The notes: generated by a model from the letters alone, not told the origin. Numbered from the stretch's first letter, positions 1-13,259 are shown. The stretch is 64,000 bases of DNA from Desmodus rotundus (GCF_022682495.2 NC_071391.1:127391896-127455895); one strand, 5' to 3'. Made by a program: numbers and translations.

Positions 1-177
1 CACTCTGTATTGGAAACTAACAGTCCAGTGAAGAAATGACAGCTGACAGCTAACAATGGCCTTGTCTCCTGGGAGTCTGTGTCACACTGGAGCGCACCCT
101 GGTCTCAAGAGGGCAGCACCTGCTGAGCTAGTGGGGATCACCTGTGTCTGGAAATGGTGTTGGCCCTTATCTCTAGA
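1..177. other. Unassigned sequence
   Basis: No gene or repeat is recognised before the first L1 insertion. Confidence 0.4.
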
Positions 178-296
178 TTTCTGAATTTTCTTTTTTTAGA
201 GAGTTTATTTTTTATTGTATTTTTCCATTGCTATTTATCCCCCCATACTCTCTTCCACCTCCACCCACCTCTATCCCCTCAAGTTTCTGAATTTTC
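178..296 (-). mobile_element. 5'-truncated L1 3' end with TSD
   Basis: A short antisense L1 3'-UTR tail (191-283) reads as a T-rich start followed by pyrimidine-rich sequence, the reverse complement of the G-rich tails seen elsewhere here. It is bounded by a perfect 13-bp direct repeat, tttctgaattttc, at 178-190 and 284-296. This is the expected signature of target-primed reverse transcription of a strongly 5'-truncated copy. Confidence 0.8.
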
Positions 297-2465
297 AAAA
301 GAAGCTAGAAATTAGAATTTGCATGTGAAATCTTCTAATTGTTGATTTTTGAAATACTCATTCCATTTTTATAACCAGGGCAATAAGAAAATAGAATGTC
401 TGAAGATCTGTGGGTCACATTCCATTCTTATGAGCTCTGGTGCAAACTTTAAGTTCTGTAAAGAAAATATTGCGTGAGGGATAGGACTGAGTTTGTCTTT
501 GAAGATGTAAGCCTGTAATTTTTCATATTTGTTGAATTCTTTCTGTGTCAGGCAGTAAATTCAGGACTTACAACCTAGATATGGGAATTTCTGAGTCTTC
601 CAAAACGTCATAGCATATACACAGAGGAGCTGGCACTGAAGCTCAGGTTTGTATGATTCCAGAACTCAGACTCTCAACTACAAAACCGTATTTCTCCCCA
701 CTATAGGGTAGATGTAGAACAAGAAAAGTCCAAATTGAGGAAGTGGCACAAGTAAGAGGTGAATGTTAAGAAGCAGAAAGCATGCTGCTGCTTCTCCTTC
801 GTATCATCTCCTCCCGCTGCTACCGAGGGGAACAGCAAAGCTTTTGTCGACCCCTCTGGGACCCAGACAATCAGCACATCAACTCATTACACAGAGAACA
901 TCCTCTGGGAGTATCATCATTTAGGACTTATCACTTGCTCTGCAAGCAAAGTTTATATTCTTAGCTGACCTCTGTAAGCATAGTAATTTCAAGACATGAA
1001 ACTAATAATCTAATTAAGCACCTGTGAGTTCAGTGAAGTGAGATGCATTATCCATTTCCACACGTGGTTAAAATCAGAATGAAAATCCAGGCTCAGGAGG
1101 CATGCTTAAACATAGACAAAGAGACCTATGGGAGGAAAAGAGTACGGAGACACATGGAGAAATGCTGAGCATGCTTTCCAGTCTGCCTGCCTAACAGCGT
1201 TGCTAAAGCAAGCTCTCACCCAAGCTCCCAGTAAGAGGGGCTTCTATTCCCATTCCTTCCTGGGAAGCTCAGTTACCTCAGCAGCATCCCCATGTGGTTC
1301 AGGAATAAAGGCCCAAGGAAACAGAATTTTGTCAAAAATAAAATAAGAACAGGTCTTTGCTCCCAGGGAGCCAAAGAGGCAGTCATTCTCTCAGAGGGCT
1401 CTAAGCAGGTCAATTGAGTTGAGCTGGCAACTATTAGCATGGTGTGAAGGGCGGCGATCCATAAAAACATGTGGCTGGTAAGCCAGCTTCAGTTAGCAAG
1501 GGCTCTTCGGGTCCCCAGCTACACTACGCACACTTTTCCTTACTCACTGTCACTTTCTTTCTCTCCCATCACTTCAAAAAAAATGTCACTCAGGGGAAGA
1601 ACACCGACTGTGTTTATTAAAGGAAGACTTCCAAAATTAAAAAAAAATAATGATAGCCTTCAGTGGCTATGCCCTCAGAACATTCACAGCTGGTGGGTGG
1701 GACGCAGACTACTCTAAATATAATAAGTGCCACACGGAGAGAGATATATACCCAGTGCTTTGAGATCACAGAGGAGACTATGATTGATTGTCCCTAAATC
1801 AAGTAGGGAGTGGGACTAAGGAAAGGCTCATACATTTAAGTGGGTGGGTAGATCCATGCAGCTGGAGCCCTACACAATGCCAAGAGCACCATCCTTTGGC
1901 CCCATGCACCTCCCAGTCATGCGGTGCACTTCTGTCTGGAATCTCCGCCCCAATAGGAACTGTTTCAATGGTGGGACTTCTCCATTCCTTCAGATTTTAG
2001 CACGTTTTGGATTTCCACTTCGCTGAGCCTCACCCTTGCTCACTGGCAAGGGCCTTGTCGGAAGGGTTGCCCAGACATCCTGCATTCAGCAAAGGATTAA
2101 CGCATGATTTGCAGATGTCTCCCCTTGATGGAGGGCCTGACCCTCTGTCGCTCAGCGACTCACCTATATCCTGGCCCCTGTCTCTGCCTCGTTCCGCTTT
2201 CCCTGTGCCCTTTCCTGCACATCTTTGCCCTGATTTCCCCTGCAGACCTCCTGGCCCCCAAATTACTTCCCTTACTTGCAACCCAGATCCTGGACTCATC
2301 TCTTTCTATTATTCATGATTTTCTCCTTGGATTTTCCTGAGGGCTTGATCTGACTTTTCTGCTTTTATACACTTTAGTATGAAATGATTGATGTTTGACT
2401 AATCTACATGATAGGTGTTTATGTGTATTTCTTTCTCAAGTCTTTGATTCTCCTCATGTTTTATA
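297..2465. other. Unique intergenic sequence
   Basis: No gene, RNA or known repeat is recognised. The open frames present (up to about 100 codons) lack family resemblance and overlap each other on both strands, as chance frames do. Confidence 0.5.
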
Positions 2466-2469
2466 GACA

Positions 2470-2716
2470 AGGAGCTAAGTTTCACAGTCAGACAACACTG
2501 GGTTGGAATCACGTTTAAAAACTGTGCGTCCTTGGGCAAGTTACTTAAACTCTCTGAGTCTTTGTTACTTCCCTCACATGTAAAATGGTTATGATGATCA
2601 TACCTGCACTGCTTAAGTCTTGAGCTGTTGTGAGTAGTTAATGAAACATTGCCCATAAGCCATTTAGCACAGCAACTGAAACAGTAAATTTTCAGTAAGT
2701 GTTACTTATTGTACCA
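2470..2716 (+). repeat. MIR SINE
   Basis: An ancient mammalian tRNA-derived SINE in sense orientation. It shows the conserved core order: a gttggaatcac-like box, the ccttgggcaagttacttaa core, the ctctgagtc and gtaaaatggttatgatgat blocks, and an L2-like tail with tttagcacag. Divergence is high, as expected for MIR. Confidence 0.85.
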
Positions 2717-5269
2717 ATTGCCACCCAGTCACGTGTAACAGATGTTCAATAAACACTGTGCAAAATCAACAGAGAAAATAGCTGAGAGAGCCAAAATAAG
2801 AACTTGAACAAAATGTTGTTTAGAGCTGGGGTTATTCTTATAAACCACACTTATCCCATGTTTTATGCTCCATGCCATCTTTTCCAGCATGAGGAGGTTA
2901 AATGGCATACTGAGCAGGGGACTAAGAGGCCCCAATTTGGATAGCTCTGGTTCCTGTTCGGTCGCAGGGTAGGAAAGCTGGAGCCCCAGCCATCCAGCTG
3001 GCTGTGCAGGAATGAGACCCTGAACTGGTGAGATCTGCTGTCTGTGGATGCACAAATACACAACACAAGTACATAATGCAGGGTGGAAGTTAAGTATGAT
3101 ATGCTATATCAGTTCTAGGCACATTAGTGGAGATTGAAAATGGTTTCACACTTAGACATTTTCAATGGATGATAAATGGGGTTAATGGATTGTAACTGAA
3201 ATACTCCTGCCCTCTTAAATCTTCCAGGAAGCTTTTAAAACTGATAAATACATATTCTTCATGATGGTTTGCAAAAATCTGCTCTAATTCAATTTTGAGC
3301 TGCTTAGGACTGTGCAAAAATGCTAAAACCTGCCTGCAGAAACATCCAAGCCCTGGCACTTAAAAAATAAATAAAAACTGTGAAAATGACACTTTAAATC
3401 ATTCAGCTTTCCAGAGTCTTTTGAAGTCCTGCACATTAGTGTTGGCCTGGCGTTAATCTTCTTTTAAGAATAAAATCCAAGGTCAGTATTTCATTCTGTA
3501 GGTTTATCTCAGGAAGCTTTGGGATGCTCAGGGCACCTCTTTGAATTGATTGGTGTGTGTATCCACATGTATGGGAAGCAGAAGGGGGAATTGGGGGTCA
3601 TGGATTTTATCACCCAGTCAGATGTGATGTCCCCCACTTTGCCACACTTAGCCTTGAGGGAACCAAGCTCACTTGAGCCAAAGGAGGAACATGACAGAAC
3701 AGCTAGGACTGTGACACTGTGTGGAGTTAGGCTTGGCAGGTGCATCCCATGGAGAGCTTTGTGATTCAGCTGTTTCACCTAGGTGCTCAGTAGGCATCTG
3801 CTGTGCTGCCCTCTAGTGATAATGTCACAGCTGAGGTGGTAAGAGCCCTGTGGCTGTGACATCTCAGAGGAACAGATCAGATACCAGGAAGAAAGGAGAA
3901 ATCTAAGAAATCTCAGGCAGCAGCGGTTTTCTCTAGAAGCCAGTGGGCCCAGGGCACTGAGGCTGTTAGGAAAGAACACGGACACATAGGAGGTGTCAGA
4001 CATGAAGGACAATTCAAGCTGGGACTAGACAGGTGGGTCTTCCTCAGTTTCTGAAGTGTGTCACCTTTGGGGGGAAAGAGAACTACCCTCTTTTAGCCCG
4101 TGTCTGGGGTAACAGAGGAGCTGTGGCACTGGAAGACCGACATAGCCGTGCTCTAGGGAAGAGTGCTGGATTCGGGTAGAAAATCGAAGTGCAAGCCACT
4201 TCCCAGCCTGATGGGTTTTTTTTTTTTTTCTGTTTTGAGATTTTAGTTACTTCTTTTGACATAAAGGGATAGTCAAGTCTGCCTCAAAGGGTAATTTTCT
4301 ATATTAAATAAGATGGAAATATTTTAAAAAATTTAGAGCCCTACATAAATGTTAATTGTCACCATTAGCATGGCCATTAATCTCTCGGGAAGTGATCTGA
4401 CAAGGAGTTTCTGTTTCCTTGGAAGGATCTCAGGTCCTGAGACCCTAAACTGGCATGACTGACTCCTAGTGGATGGACGTGGGGAAGCAAGTTCAGCTAA
4501 CTCACATTTATTTCTTCCTTTGGCATAGCCTCCATAGCATCCGCATAGGAAGTTAAGCAAATAATTCTTCAATGATTTAGTAACAGTGATGGGACATCAA
4601 ATATTGGTTTCTTTTAGGTTTTTCTCCTACGGGATTTATATGGACTCCTGGGGGAAGGGAATGAGCCAGGGTGAAGACCAAGCATTATAAATCACTGGTT
4701 GTCACAGTTTTTATTTATTTTTTAAAGAGACCTTTAACATCTTGACCAACCCTGGTAACTGACAAAGGGTTGCCTGCACTTTATTTGACCAAGAAAGGAC
4801 ACTAATACACAACAAAACTATCATCTACTTTGATGACATTTCATAAAGGTAAGGCCTTCCTTCCAAAGTTGGAAACACACAATTCCATCACAGCTTTTTA
4901 AAATAGCATTAAGCAAAACACGCTCAAAAATTTTCTGATGTCCTAATAAAGTCAGACCATTGTGAAGACACCTGCATTTAGAAAACATTTATATGGATGT
5001 CTCTGGGTATGTTAAACTGAGACCTCTCCCAAACCCAGTTACTCCTCGCATTTTTCTCTCCTACATCTAAGTAGCTATATGTCTTCAGAAGACAGAGGGA
5101 CAGATGAGACTATCAAAATTCATATTCCCAGAAGCTAGTCAGCCTTGTTACGGCATTTCCTGGAGTAATTGACTCCTCACTGCACTGGGCATTTGACAGC
5201 CGCATGTTTGTTTTTGTGCGTGTCTTTCATCACACACAGAGAAAGCAAACCACTCAGGATAATGGTGGA
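2717..5269. other. Unique intergenic sequence
   Basis: No gene or repeat is recognised apart from a short T run near 4216-4230. Frames of 80 to 110 codons on either strand show no protein family features. Confidence 0.5.
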
Positions 5270-5720
5270 AAGTGCCACATCAGGGTCTGCAAACATATGT
5301 GCATTTATTCATAATAATGCTGAAGAGAATTTAAGGCATTTAAATCAATTGCACATGTATTCACCATGTAACTTAATTAGCACTTATGGAAGGCACCACA
5401 AGAGCCCGTTACACTGTTTCCATTACAAATAATTACAAAAAAGAAAGTCGTAGCATTAGGGGTGGTGTTCCCTTTGTGACTGCAGAAGGGCAATTTGTTT
5501 GAAAGCTTTGCTGACATCACGTGTGCGGTAGCTGTTTGCCATCTCAGCACGATGCGACAGACAATGCGATGCGACAGACAGATCTTTGCCAAAAGAAATA
5601 CTGTTTGTCATCGCAGTGCTTCATGTAATTTAAATACACATAATGACTCCAATAAGGTTAGGTAATCACCATCTACTTAAATTGTCTGATTTTCAAATCA
5701 AACAGAAATTACCAGAGAAA
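5270..5720. promoter_or_regulatory. Candidate conserved non-coding element
   Basis: Non-repetitive AT-rich sequence with several homeodomain-type cores (taattag near 5374, aataattac near 5428) and E-box-like sites. It also contains a short CpG-bearing tandem repeat: the 13-mer gatgcgacagaca occurs at 5551-5563 and 5568-5580. The regulatory call is inference from texture only, since conservation cannot be measured here. Confidence 0.25.
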
Positions 5721-5764
5721 GGCAGGGGAATAGTAACCTCAGTGTTTGTACTCACAGTAACAGC

Positions 5765-5925
5765 TCCCTGCAATTATTGAATGCCTACTGGTTGCTGGGT
5801 AGGGAACTAGATCTAACATATACAATGCCTCAAATTCTTATAAATGACTGTCTTACAAATAATCTCCATTTTACTCACAGGGAAATCAAAACTCAGCCAG
5901 TTAGTTCCTTGTGTAAATTGTACGG
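5765..5925 (-). repeat. MIR SINE, antisense
   Basis: Reverse-complement MIR pattern: a ttattgaatgcctactgg block, then a tcttacaaataatctccattttactcacagg block and a degraded gcccagtcac-like stretch. Both ends are eroded. Confidence 0.7.
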
Positions 5926-7310
5926 GGTCCAGTTAGAGGCATCAGAAGGTAAAGCTGTATCAGAATTCCCAAATCATTTCCAGGATGGGACTTAAGTTTT
6001 ACAGACGTATAATGCTTTACTGTAAACAATAGGTGAAAATGGACTCTAAACAGCCTTAGCACTCTCTTTGAAGAAGAGCCAGAGGAGTCTGAAAATATGC
6101 TGCTCTGTGCAGATGATCCCATAAACCATTAAGTGAATTCAGCTCTACTTGTTTTTTCCAACTTTCACTGTAAATAATTTTGACTATCTTAGTCAAAGAG
6201 AACAAAAAAGTGGATTTCTTCCTAAATATTTTTCATAACAAGGACAAAAATACTTTTTTTCTTCTTTCACAGTCAGAGACTAGGGCACATCCCAAAGACC
6301 TTCTGAACACTTAAAATAGGACATCGTAGGGGGATCCTCATCCTCATTTGTGAAGAAAAACGCGGAGCTTCAGACAGTCAGTATAGGACATGGGTTACTT
6401 CCTCTTCCTCTCAAATATTTTTAATGACATCCCCAAAACACAGCAGGACTCACCTCTCAGTCAATTTTTTTTGTGAGAGGGTACCAATTTACCGGGTTAG
6501 CACAACCGGTGAGTTTTGTAAAATGGCAGCTTAAACCCTTTAAAAGTGGAAAGCTTTAAACAATCATTTGAAATTACTAACTAATAGAAAATCTCATCTC
6601 AAAATCAATCATAAGAATGATAGCTACACTCAGAGCTTGCTTCTTTCTATGACTCTGCAACCATTCTTTGATTTTCAAACTACATCCTAAGCATCTGCTT
6701 CCTGAAGCTACCCATGACAAGAAAGTTTTGCATAAAACACTGATTTGGGGAAAGTGGTACTAGAATGAGTTATATCCTTGTTTTCACTTATTAGTCTTTT
6801 GAAAATAAGTGTCTTAAAAATTATTGCCACCATCTTTCTATCTTAAACTTTTTCACTTTTAATTGGTGTATGGTTATTGATTAAGTATATGGGGATTAAA
6901 ACAAGCAGAAGGAAAGGAAAGAAAGAAACATTAAGCACCTTCATGCCAGGCATTTCTATATCTGGAATCTATTAACGGACTTTGTGGCAGTATAGGGAGC
7001 CATGTGACTTTAAGTGGCTTAGAATCCTGTTGAGAAGCAAGAAATATGAAAAAAAATATTCAGACTAGGAGATTAAAAGGAAGCTCACCTTATGGTGCAG
7101 TAGTCATAAGGCAGTACATAGTTAACTTTTTAAGGAGGGAATGCAGGTAACATCTGCTCTAGGAGCTAGAATCATAGAAGGGAGGACATAGTCACAATAC
7201 TAACAAAACATTAAAAATAATCGCATGTGGAATTTTTGGAATTTTTAGAGAAAAAAGGAGGATTTAAATTGAAGTGCCCCACCCCAGTGCTCTATTCCAC
7301 AGACAGAAAT
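5926..7310. other. Unique intergenic sequence
   Basis: AT-rich sequence with no recognised gene or repeat. Confidence 0.5.
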
Positions 7311-7763
7311 TGCTATGGACTGAATTGTCCCTATGCACCACCTCAAATTCACGTGTTGAAGTCCTAACCCTCAATGAGTATGTTTGGAGATAAGACTTTT
7401 ACAAGGTAATTAAGATTAAATGAGGCCCAGAGAGACTGCCAATGACTCCAATCTAATTCTATAGGGATTGATGGAAAAGAAGGAGGAGGATGAGGATGAT
7501 AGAAAGCAGAAGAGAAAAAGAATAGGGGGAAGAAATGGGGGAGGGGAAGTCTCTTTCTCTACATGTTCATGTGCCAAGGCCATGTAAATACAGCAAGAAA
7601 GCAGCCATCTGCAAGCCAGGAAGAGAGCGCTCTCCAGAAACCAAAACTGCCTGCACCTTGATCTTGGACTTTCCAGGCTCCAGAGCTGTGAGAAAATAAA
7701 TTGTGTTATTGAAGCCACACAGTCTATGGCACCTCGTTATGGCAGCCTGAGCTGATTCAGACA
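7311..7763 (+). repeat. MLT1A-like MaLR solo LTR
   Basis: A near full-length LTR of the mammalian apparent LTR retrotransposon (MaLR) group. It begins tgctatggactgaattgt, carries the diagnostic ttggagataagactttt and aattaagattaaatgag blocks, has ccatctgcaagccaggaag and ccttgatcttggactt near the 3' end, and holds an aataaa signal near 7695. It ends gctgattcagaca. Flanks gaaat and gaaaa could be a decayed 5-bp TSD. A purine-rich insertion or expansion (about 7470-7550) separates the two halves. Confidence 0.85.
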
Positions 7764-10700
7764 GAAAATATCCTAAAAGGAGAGGCGGCCTCTTCCCTGT
7801 CAGATTTTATATTCCGCCAGAAACAGAAAACACTGCAAGACCCATGTCAAGCAGGAAATATTCCAAGTGCAAGAGCTGTATATAAGTTGGAGAGTAGGAA
7901 GATAAAATACACACATCTATCGTACTTTGTTTTAATTTGATAAACCAAGTTTACTTGATTATATGGTATTTATAATTTTATAATCCAGTCAGAACAAAAG
8001 CAGCATGTTGGGTGCGAGACATAAAAGAAGGAAAATATCCTTTGAGCAGGAGCAAAGACCCTACAGAGGCTACACGGAGTTTAAAGGATGGGGGTAGGGA
8101 AGAGTAAAAACTGGTGATACGATCTTTTTATTTCAATAAGACAGAGCTTGTAAAATGAACAGAAGCCACTGCACCTAAATGCAGAGCTTCATTTACATAG
8201 AAACAGGAACAATTTCATGTTCAAGAAATGTCAGTTTTCTATAAATATGGAGGTTCAGTCATTACCACCAGAATTATTCATTATCCTATGATTTAAACCA
8301 AGATGAATATACTGGGCCAATGACTCCAATCCCCAAAGAGGCCTTTCATGTATTTTTCAAAACTGGCTTTGTCCAAGCAAAAATAGAAGTTTGCGAGTAT
8401 GTGATAAGGTCAGAAAATAAAAAAAGAAATGAACTCATTTCTTTTCTGATTCAAGTGGGCAAAGACTAGTTATTACAAACATTTGGGACATTTAATGGAC
8501 TTGGATAAATTCTCATTTCCTTAATTATTTTAAATTTAAAACTTGGTAATGGAAGACTATTAGCATCTGCATGCATATTTCAGTTGTTTCTGTACTCCCC
8601 CTTCCGTCACTTCTCTTTTCTTTCTGCTCTTTACCGACCTGTATTATATCCATTATTCAAATTCAGCCTGAGACTCTCACTTCTTCCACAAAGTCTTTTC
8701 TTGTGACTTACTTGTAGGATTTTCTAGGGACACTGTGTGGGTATGTATGTGTGTGTAGAGACCTGCTAGCCGCCACAATTTCTTTAGATATAGTTCTTTA
8801 ATAAATAGCTTTGGTGGGTTGTTCCAGGAACCTTTGTGTTTTGTTTTCTTTTGCTTGTTTTGTTGCATGTGTTTACTTTTGAGTTTGATATTTCTGTGTC
8901 TGTGGTTATCTCCATGACAACTTTCACCTGCTCACGCTTTCTGCTGTGGTTTACCTGGTTTCATCAGCCCCAATCCATCTGCTTTTTATATTTCAGGATT
9001 CTCTTACAACAGATTTTCTCATGTATTTTTTTTTTTAATTTGTTAGGGACCCAGTCTTGTCTTGTCTTGTTGTTGTTTAAATGAATGTATCAACTATAGT
9101 TCTAATTGGTCATCATCCATACAAATTTAAATTCACATTTGAAAAAAGTTCTGCAGCCATATCAAATCAGACATATATTTAAGAACATATGTTATTTTGA
9201 ATATCAGTCTTAAACTATTGTTGGATTGAACGAATATATCACACCTTTCTTTTTAATGTATATTTAACTTATTCTTTTGGTAAATAAAATATTGAGAAAG
9301 GCATAAAGATTTTATGTCAGAAGTTAACTCAAATTCTACTTTTAATGTTAGATTTAACCAGTCTGTATCTTGATCTAATTTTACAATGTATGTCCTGATG
9401 ATTTGTTTTCCTATTAACTAATGTAAATGAGGAAATAATACTTTCTTCTACCCAATAAAAAGTTAGTATTTAGGTATATTTGAAAAGTAGCAACAAGGAG
9501 GCAACTTGTGAATCATTTTTTTTCTTTATGCAGAATTAGACCTTGGCCATAGCCTAAAGCTCCGCGGAGCCTCAGGTTGTTCATTACTGGATTAAGATGT
9601 TTCTACTCTAGGGGCATTTGCATTTTAATAGAGAAGTCTTTAGAGCACAAAAGCCTTCAAGACCAAAAGAAATTAATCTCTAAAGTAAAATTTGAGATAT
9701 TATGAAATTCTTGGGGCAAAGAAGAAGGGAATTTTTAAATGGCAGTTCTTCCTACCACCTTCAAATTACATATTCTACCATAAGACAAGCTTTAATGGAG
9801 AAAAGCAGGAATCATGTAACCTCATTATATCCTTATAGGAAGTAAAATTTATTTCAAACAGTCGAATATTGAAGGACTGTCAAAGCACATCAGCTCATTT
9901 AGATATTTTGAAAAACCTGTACTGTGGCTCTTTTTACTTTGATATTAGATCACTCTGTGAAATGTTACTTTAAACTACATATCAGTCCAAATAATCTTTC
10001 TCCTGATCCTTACCAAGCAATTTATTCAGATGTGTCTGAAGTATCCAGTATTTAATTACACCCATGCATGGATATGGATACAGTGCCTGCTATAGCATCA
10101 GATGTTTCGGAGGCAATTAATACATAATATTGATGATGGTGAATCTTCCTGAGTAGAGCAACCTGTCAAAATTCCAGATACCCATGAAGGAGACTGAGCT
10201 CATGATTCAAACACGTATACTGAAAATAGACCTCCCCACCTGAGACATAGTGGAGAGACAAATGACACAGCTGGGTAATTATAGATACTAGATCATCCAA
10301 CAGTTTTTCTCTTCTCTTTTACCGCCACATGGCCAAGAGTAATGAATCTTGACTTCCTTTCCTCCTTATTTTTTGTAAATTCTACTCCTGAGCCTACAGT
10401 TATGTGTAGAAGTTAGCAAGTAAACACGGATAGTGAATACCCTCAAGTCCTAGGACTGATTGAGTTATAGATGGTGAGCACCTCCTCTCCCTATTTGGCT
10501 TAGTGAATAAAACAAGAGAAAAAGTTGCGATAAAAAACATCAAGGAAAAAGGGAAATAAGATTTCTACGTCCAGCCAGAAGAAACCTCAAGTGACTTTTG
10601 ACACACACCTCCAACACAACTAGAGCAATTACTTAGTGGTACCGAAGATACGCTGTTTTGCAAACCAGTTTACATTTTCCTTTTATTCAGGCCACAGTCA

Positions 10701-11099
10701 TCTTTACTTAAAAGTGAAGTTGCAAACTGGAGAAAGAGCTATTTAATTTTCATTGTATAACAAATATTGGCCAGGGTATTTTATATCCCATTTATTAAAT
10801 AGGAGGGAAAACTGCGAAAAGTCATGTATGTTCAAGCATTTATAAAGACAAAATTCTGGTCATTGTAGGCAATCTGCCTTCTGAATTTTCAGAGTCCCAA
10901 TCATACCATTTTTATATATACATTGGTAGGAGTGATAAGTGATTTCACTCCATCTAGTACTTTTTCTTTAAAAACTATCCATTTTATGAATGAATAAAGT
11001 ATTCCAAAGTACTCCAAAGTCAAAATAACTAAATACAAGGTTTTAGGAAATGTTCCTTTCAGCTTAGAAGAATTGTTGTCTATCTAGCTTTTTTTTTTT
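7764..11099. other. Unique intergenic sequence
   Basis: AT-rich sequence without a recognised gene. A perfect 12-bp palindrome, gctccgcggagc, lies at 9559-9570. Frames of up to about 80 codons show no family resemblance. Confidence 0.5.
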
Positions 11100-11101
11100 A
11101 A

Positions 11102-11673
11102 CTGCAAGAAACATTTCCGCAAACTCCACTGGAAATAACAGATATCATGGACAAGAAGAAATTCTGTCATGTGTCACAGAAAGAGCAGGTGCATCCTCAA
11201 GGGAAGCAAAATCTTGTTTTCGTGCAATTATCTTTTAATGAAATAAATGAAGGAGAAAAACTCACAGACCATATCAACATCAATATCTTCTCTTTCCCTT
11301 CCCAAACAGTTTTCCCTGAAATGGAAGCAGACTTTTAACGTCCTCAGTTCTTGAATAATCTAGTAAGTAAGCAGCCATCAGGATATGTACTGAAATCTGC
11401 AAAGAATCTTACTGATTGGGTTTCAAAAGAAGCCATTCATCTACACAAGAGTAACTTTTTAAAATTTAGAACTGAAGAGCAGGTAGATTTCCAGAAGATG
11501 GTGGAGCAGATAAAGGAAGCATAAGAAAAACAAGGAGAATCTTAGGTAATAGATGTGAAAAGGCATTCTAAATACAGTGACTCCAAATGCATTTTATGCC
11601 GCAGTTCAAGAGATGAGATGAGGAGAAATTCAACAGTGTGAAAAACCCAATGAATGTAACCTGTCCCAGAGTG
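11102..11673 (+). pseudogene. Exon-like broken coding block, unidentified
   Basis: One frame reads from about 11102 through an ATG at 11147 to 11521. Its composition is protein-like (polar and charged, with sensible hydrophobic spacing), broken by one TAA at 11336-11338 and closed by TAA at 11522-11524. Examples are FCHVSQKEQVHPQGKQN before the break and NLTDWVSKEAIHLHKSNFLK after it. A shifted frame stays open from about 11620 to 11671 and runs into a strong donor-like motif, gag|gtgagt, near 11671-11677. A run of T near 11091 followed by actgcaag at 11101-11108 could be a decayed acceptor. I do not recognise the protein. It may be an exon of a lost gene, a truncated retrocopy, or chance. 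Confidence 0.35.
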
Positions 11674-12229
11674 AGGTGAGTGGTGAACTGCTGAATATTA
11701 TGCTCTTCATTTTTTTCTGTACATGTTAAATAGTCTCCCCTTTGTTCATTTACTTTCCCATCAGGAACCCTTTCCCGTGTATTTATTTATATTATACCAT
11801 TCTTCACGTCCTATCTCTACTCTGAATGTCCTTGTATTTTCTCGGGCAATGGTATCAAAAGCAAAGAGAGGGTCAGTTAACAGGAATTCATTTCTCACCT
11901 ATTGGTTGTTTCAGGTAGCTGTTTGAAATAAGTAAACAAGGTGCAATTTGTCTGACCTGAAAACTAGCATAAATTTTTCTTTTTAATGTAAACATGCAAG
12001 TTCTAAATTGTTAAGTATTATGGAAATTGGGAAAAAGAAATGGTGTCTAGAGTGGTTAGGAAACACCAGTGGAGGAAGATGGGCTTGAGCTTTGAAGGGT
12101 AGGAGACAGGCGTAAGGGAAGAAGAGGGTCAGGGGGGTAAATAAATGGAAGGAGCAAGACCGAAGGTACAATTACAGGAATATGAGGTGTCCTTAGGTGG
12201 AAGACTAGATTTCAGTTAAAAAATGTAAA
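11674..12229. other. Unique intergenic sequence
   Basis: No gene or repeat is recognised. Confidence 0.45.
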
Positions 12230-12234
12230 CCATA

Positions 12235-12744
12235 TGATGACCTTCCTGTGCTTAGGATTCTCCAATGGTTTCTCATTAGAACACGAATACATGTAAATTA
12301 GTTTCAAGGTCTTGAATGATTTAGTTGCCACCTACTGTTCAGACAATCACCTCTTATGCCTTCTTCCTCTTTCATTTCCATTCAGCCATTGACCTTCTTG
12401 TATTTCCTGGGCCACAGCAAGTTGTTTCCATTTTAAGCCTCTGTATTAGCTTTTTTCTCCATCCGGAGTGTTTTTCTCCTCCCTACGTTTGTCCTTGATA
12501 TTATTCAAGTCTCAGTTCAAGGGTTACCTCCTGCAGAAGCCTTTTTTGACCCCTTCCTCTAGATTCTCTCTATCCCATCATTTTGTTTCTTAGCTGTTAT
12601 TATTGCTAAAACTTACTAATGTCAACTTGTTTAGTGCCTCCTCCCCCAACTCCAAACTCAGGTAGGAAATGAGCTAGATGCGAGAACAGACTTTTTCTCT
12701 CTTGCCCAAAACTGCATCTCTAACACCTAGCACAGGTTCTAGCA
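12235..12744 (+). repeat. L2 LINE 3' fragment
   Basis: Sense L2 3' region. It shows the ttctccaatggtttctcatta block, the tttcctgggccacagcaag block, the aagtctcagttcaagggttacctcctgcagaagcc block, and a tail ending in acacctagcacagg. Such copies predate the placental radiation. Confidence 0.75.
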
Positions 12745-12961
12745 CGGTGCTACCCAAAGTAGCTGGTTTGTGAGTCATTTAACAGTTGGCCAAAATGTGA
12801 ATTGGCACACTACTTTCTTCATTAAGAAAGTTTTTCTACTAAAGTCTGTTAAACTAAATAATGTGCCTATGACATGGTTGATTTATATTCTGACCCAAGC
12901 TTCCTATCTGCTCATTCATCCTTATCAGTTGGTCTACAGACTATACTTTGAGTAGCACTGG
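12745..12961. mobile_element. hAT-type DNA transposon relic
   Basis: A 217-bp segment bounded by inverted termini. The left end reads ggtgctacccaaagtagctggt, and the right end in reverse complement reads cagtgctactcaaagtatagtc. This terminal type is seen in ancient non-autonomous hAT (Charlie/MER5-like) elements. No clean 8-bp TSD remains. Confidence 0.55.
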
Positions 12962-13109
12962 TATAGCTTCTAAGAGAGCCTGGAAGGTTTTGTTCCAGCA
13001 GAAGCTAGAAGATAATAGTGTGTGAATGGTTTACTAAAATACTTGATAGTTTTGGTGTATCATTTATAATTTTTTTGCAATATAATAATCAGTGATAATT
13101 TGATTAGTC

Positions 13110-13259
13110 AAAGAACATATATGAAGAACCCATGGACATGGACAATGGTGAGGGGTATGATTATGGAAGTGGGAGGTGGGGTGGCTGGAGGGGGCATGAA
13201 GGGGAAAAACGTGGGACAACTGTAATAGCATAAAAAATAAAATATTTAAAAAAAGAACA
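13110..13259 (+). mobile_element. 5'-truncated L1/HAL1-like 3' end
   Basis: It contains catggacatgga, G-rich sequence, gggacaactgtaatagcata and an A-rich tail. This is the same 3' end as the ORF1-only element at 61.9-64.0 kb. A possible 8-bp TSD, aaagaaca, sits at 13110-13117 and 13252-13259, although the second copy overlaps the A tail. Confidence 0.7.

Noticed and set aside
9559..9570. 12-bp palindrome gctccgcggagc as a functional operator-like site
   Set aside because: A single short palindrome in 64 kb is within chance expectation and nothing nearby supports a function.
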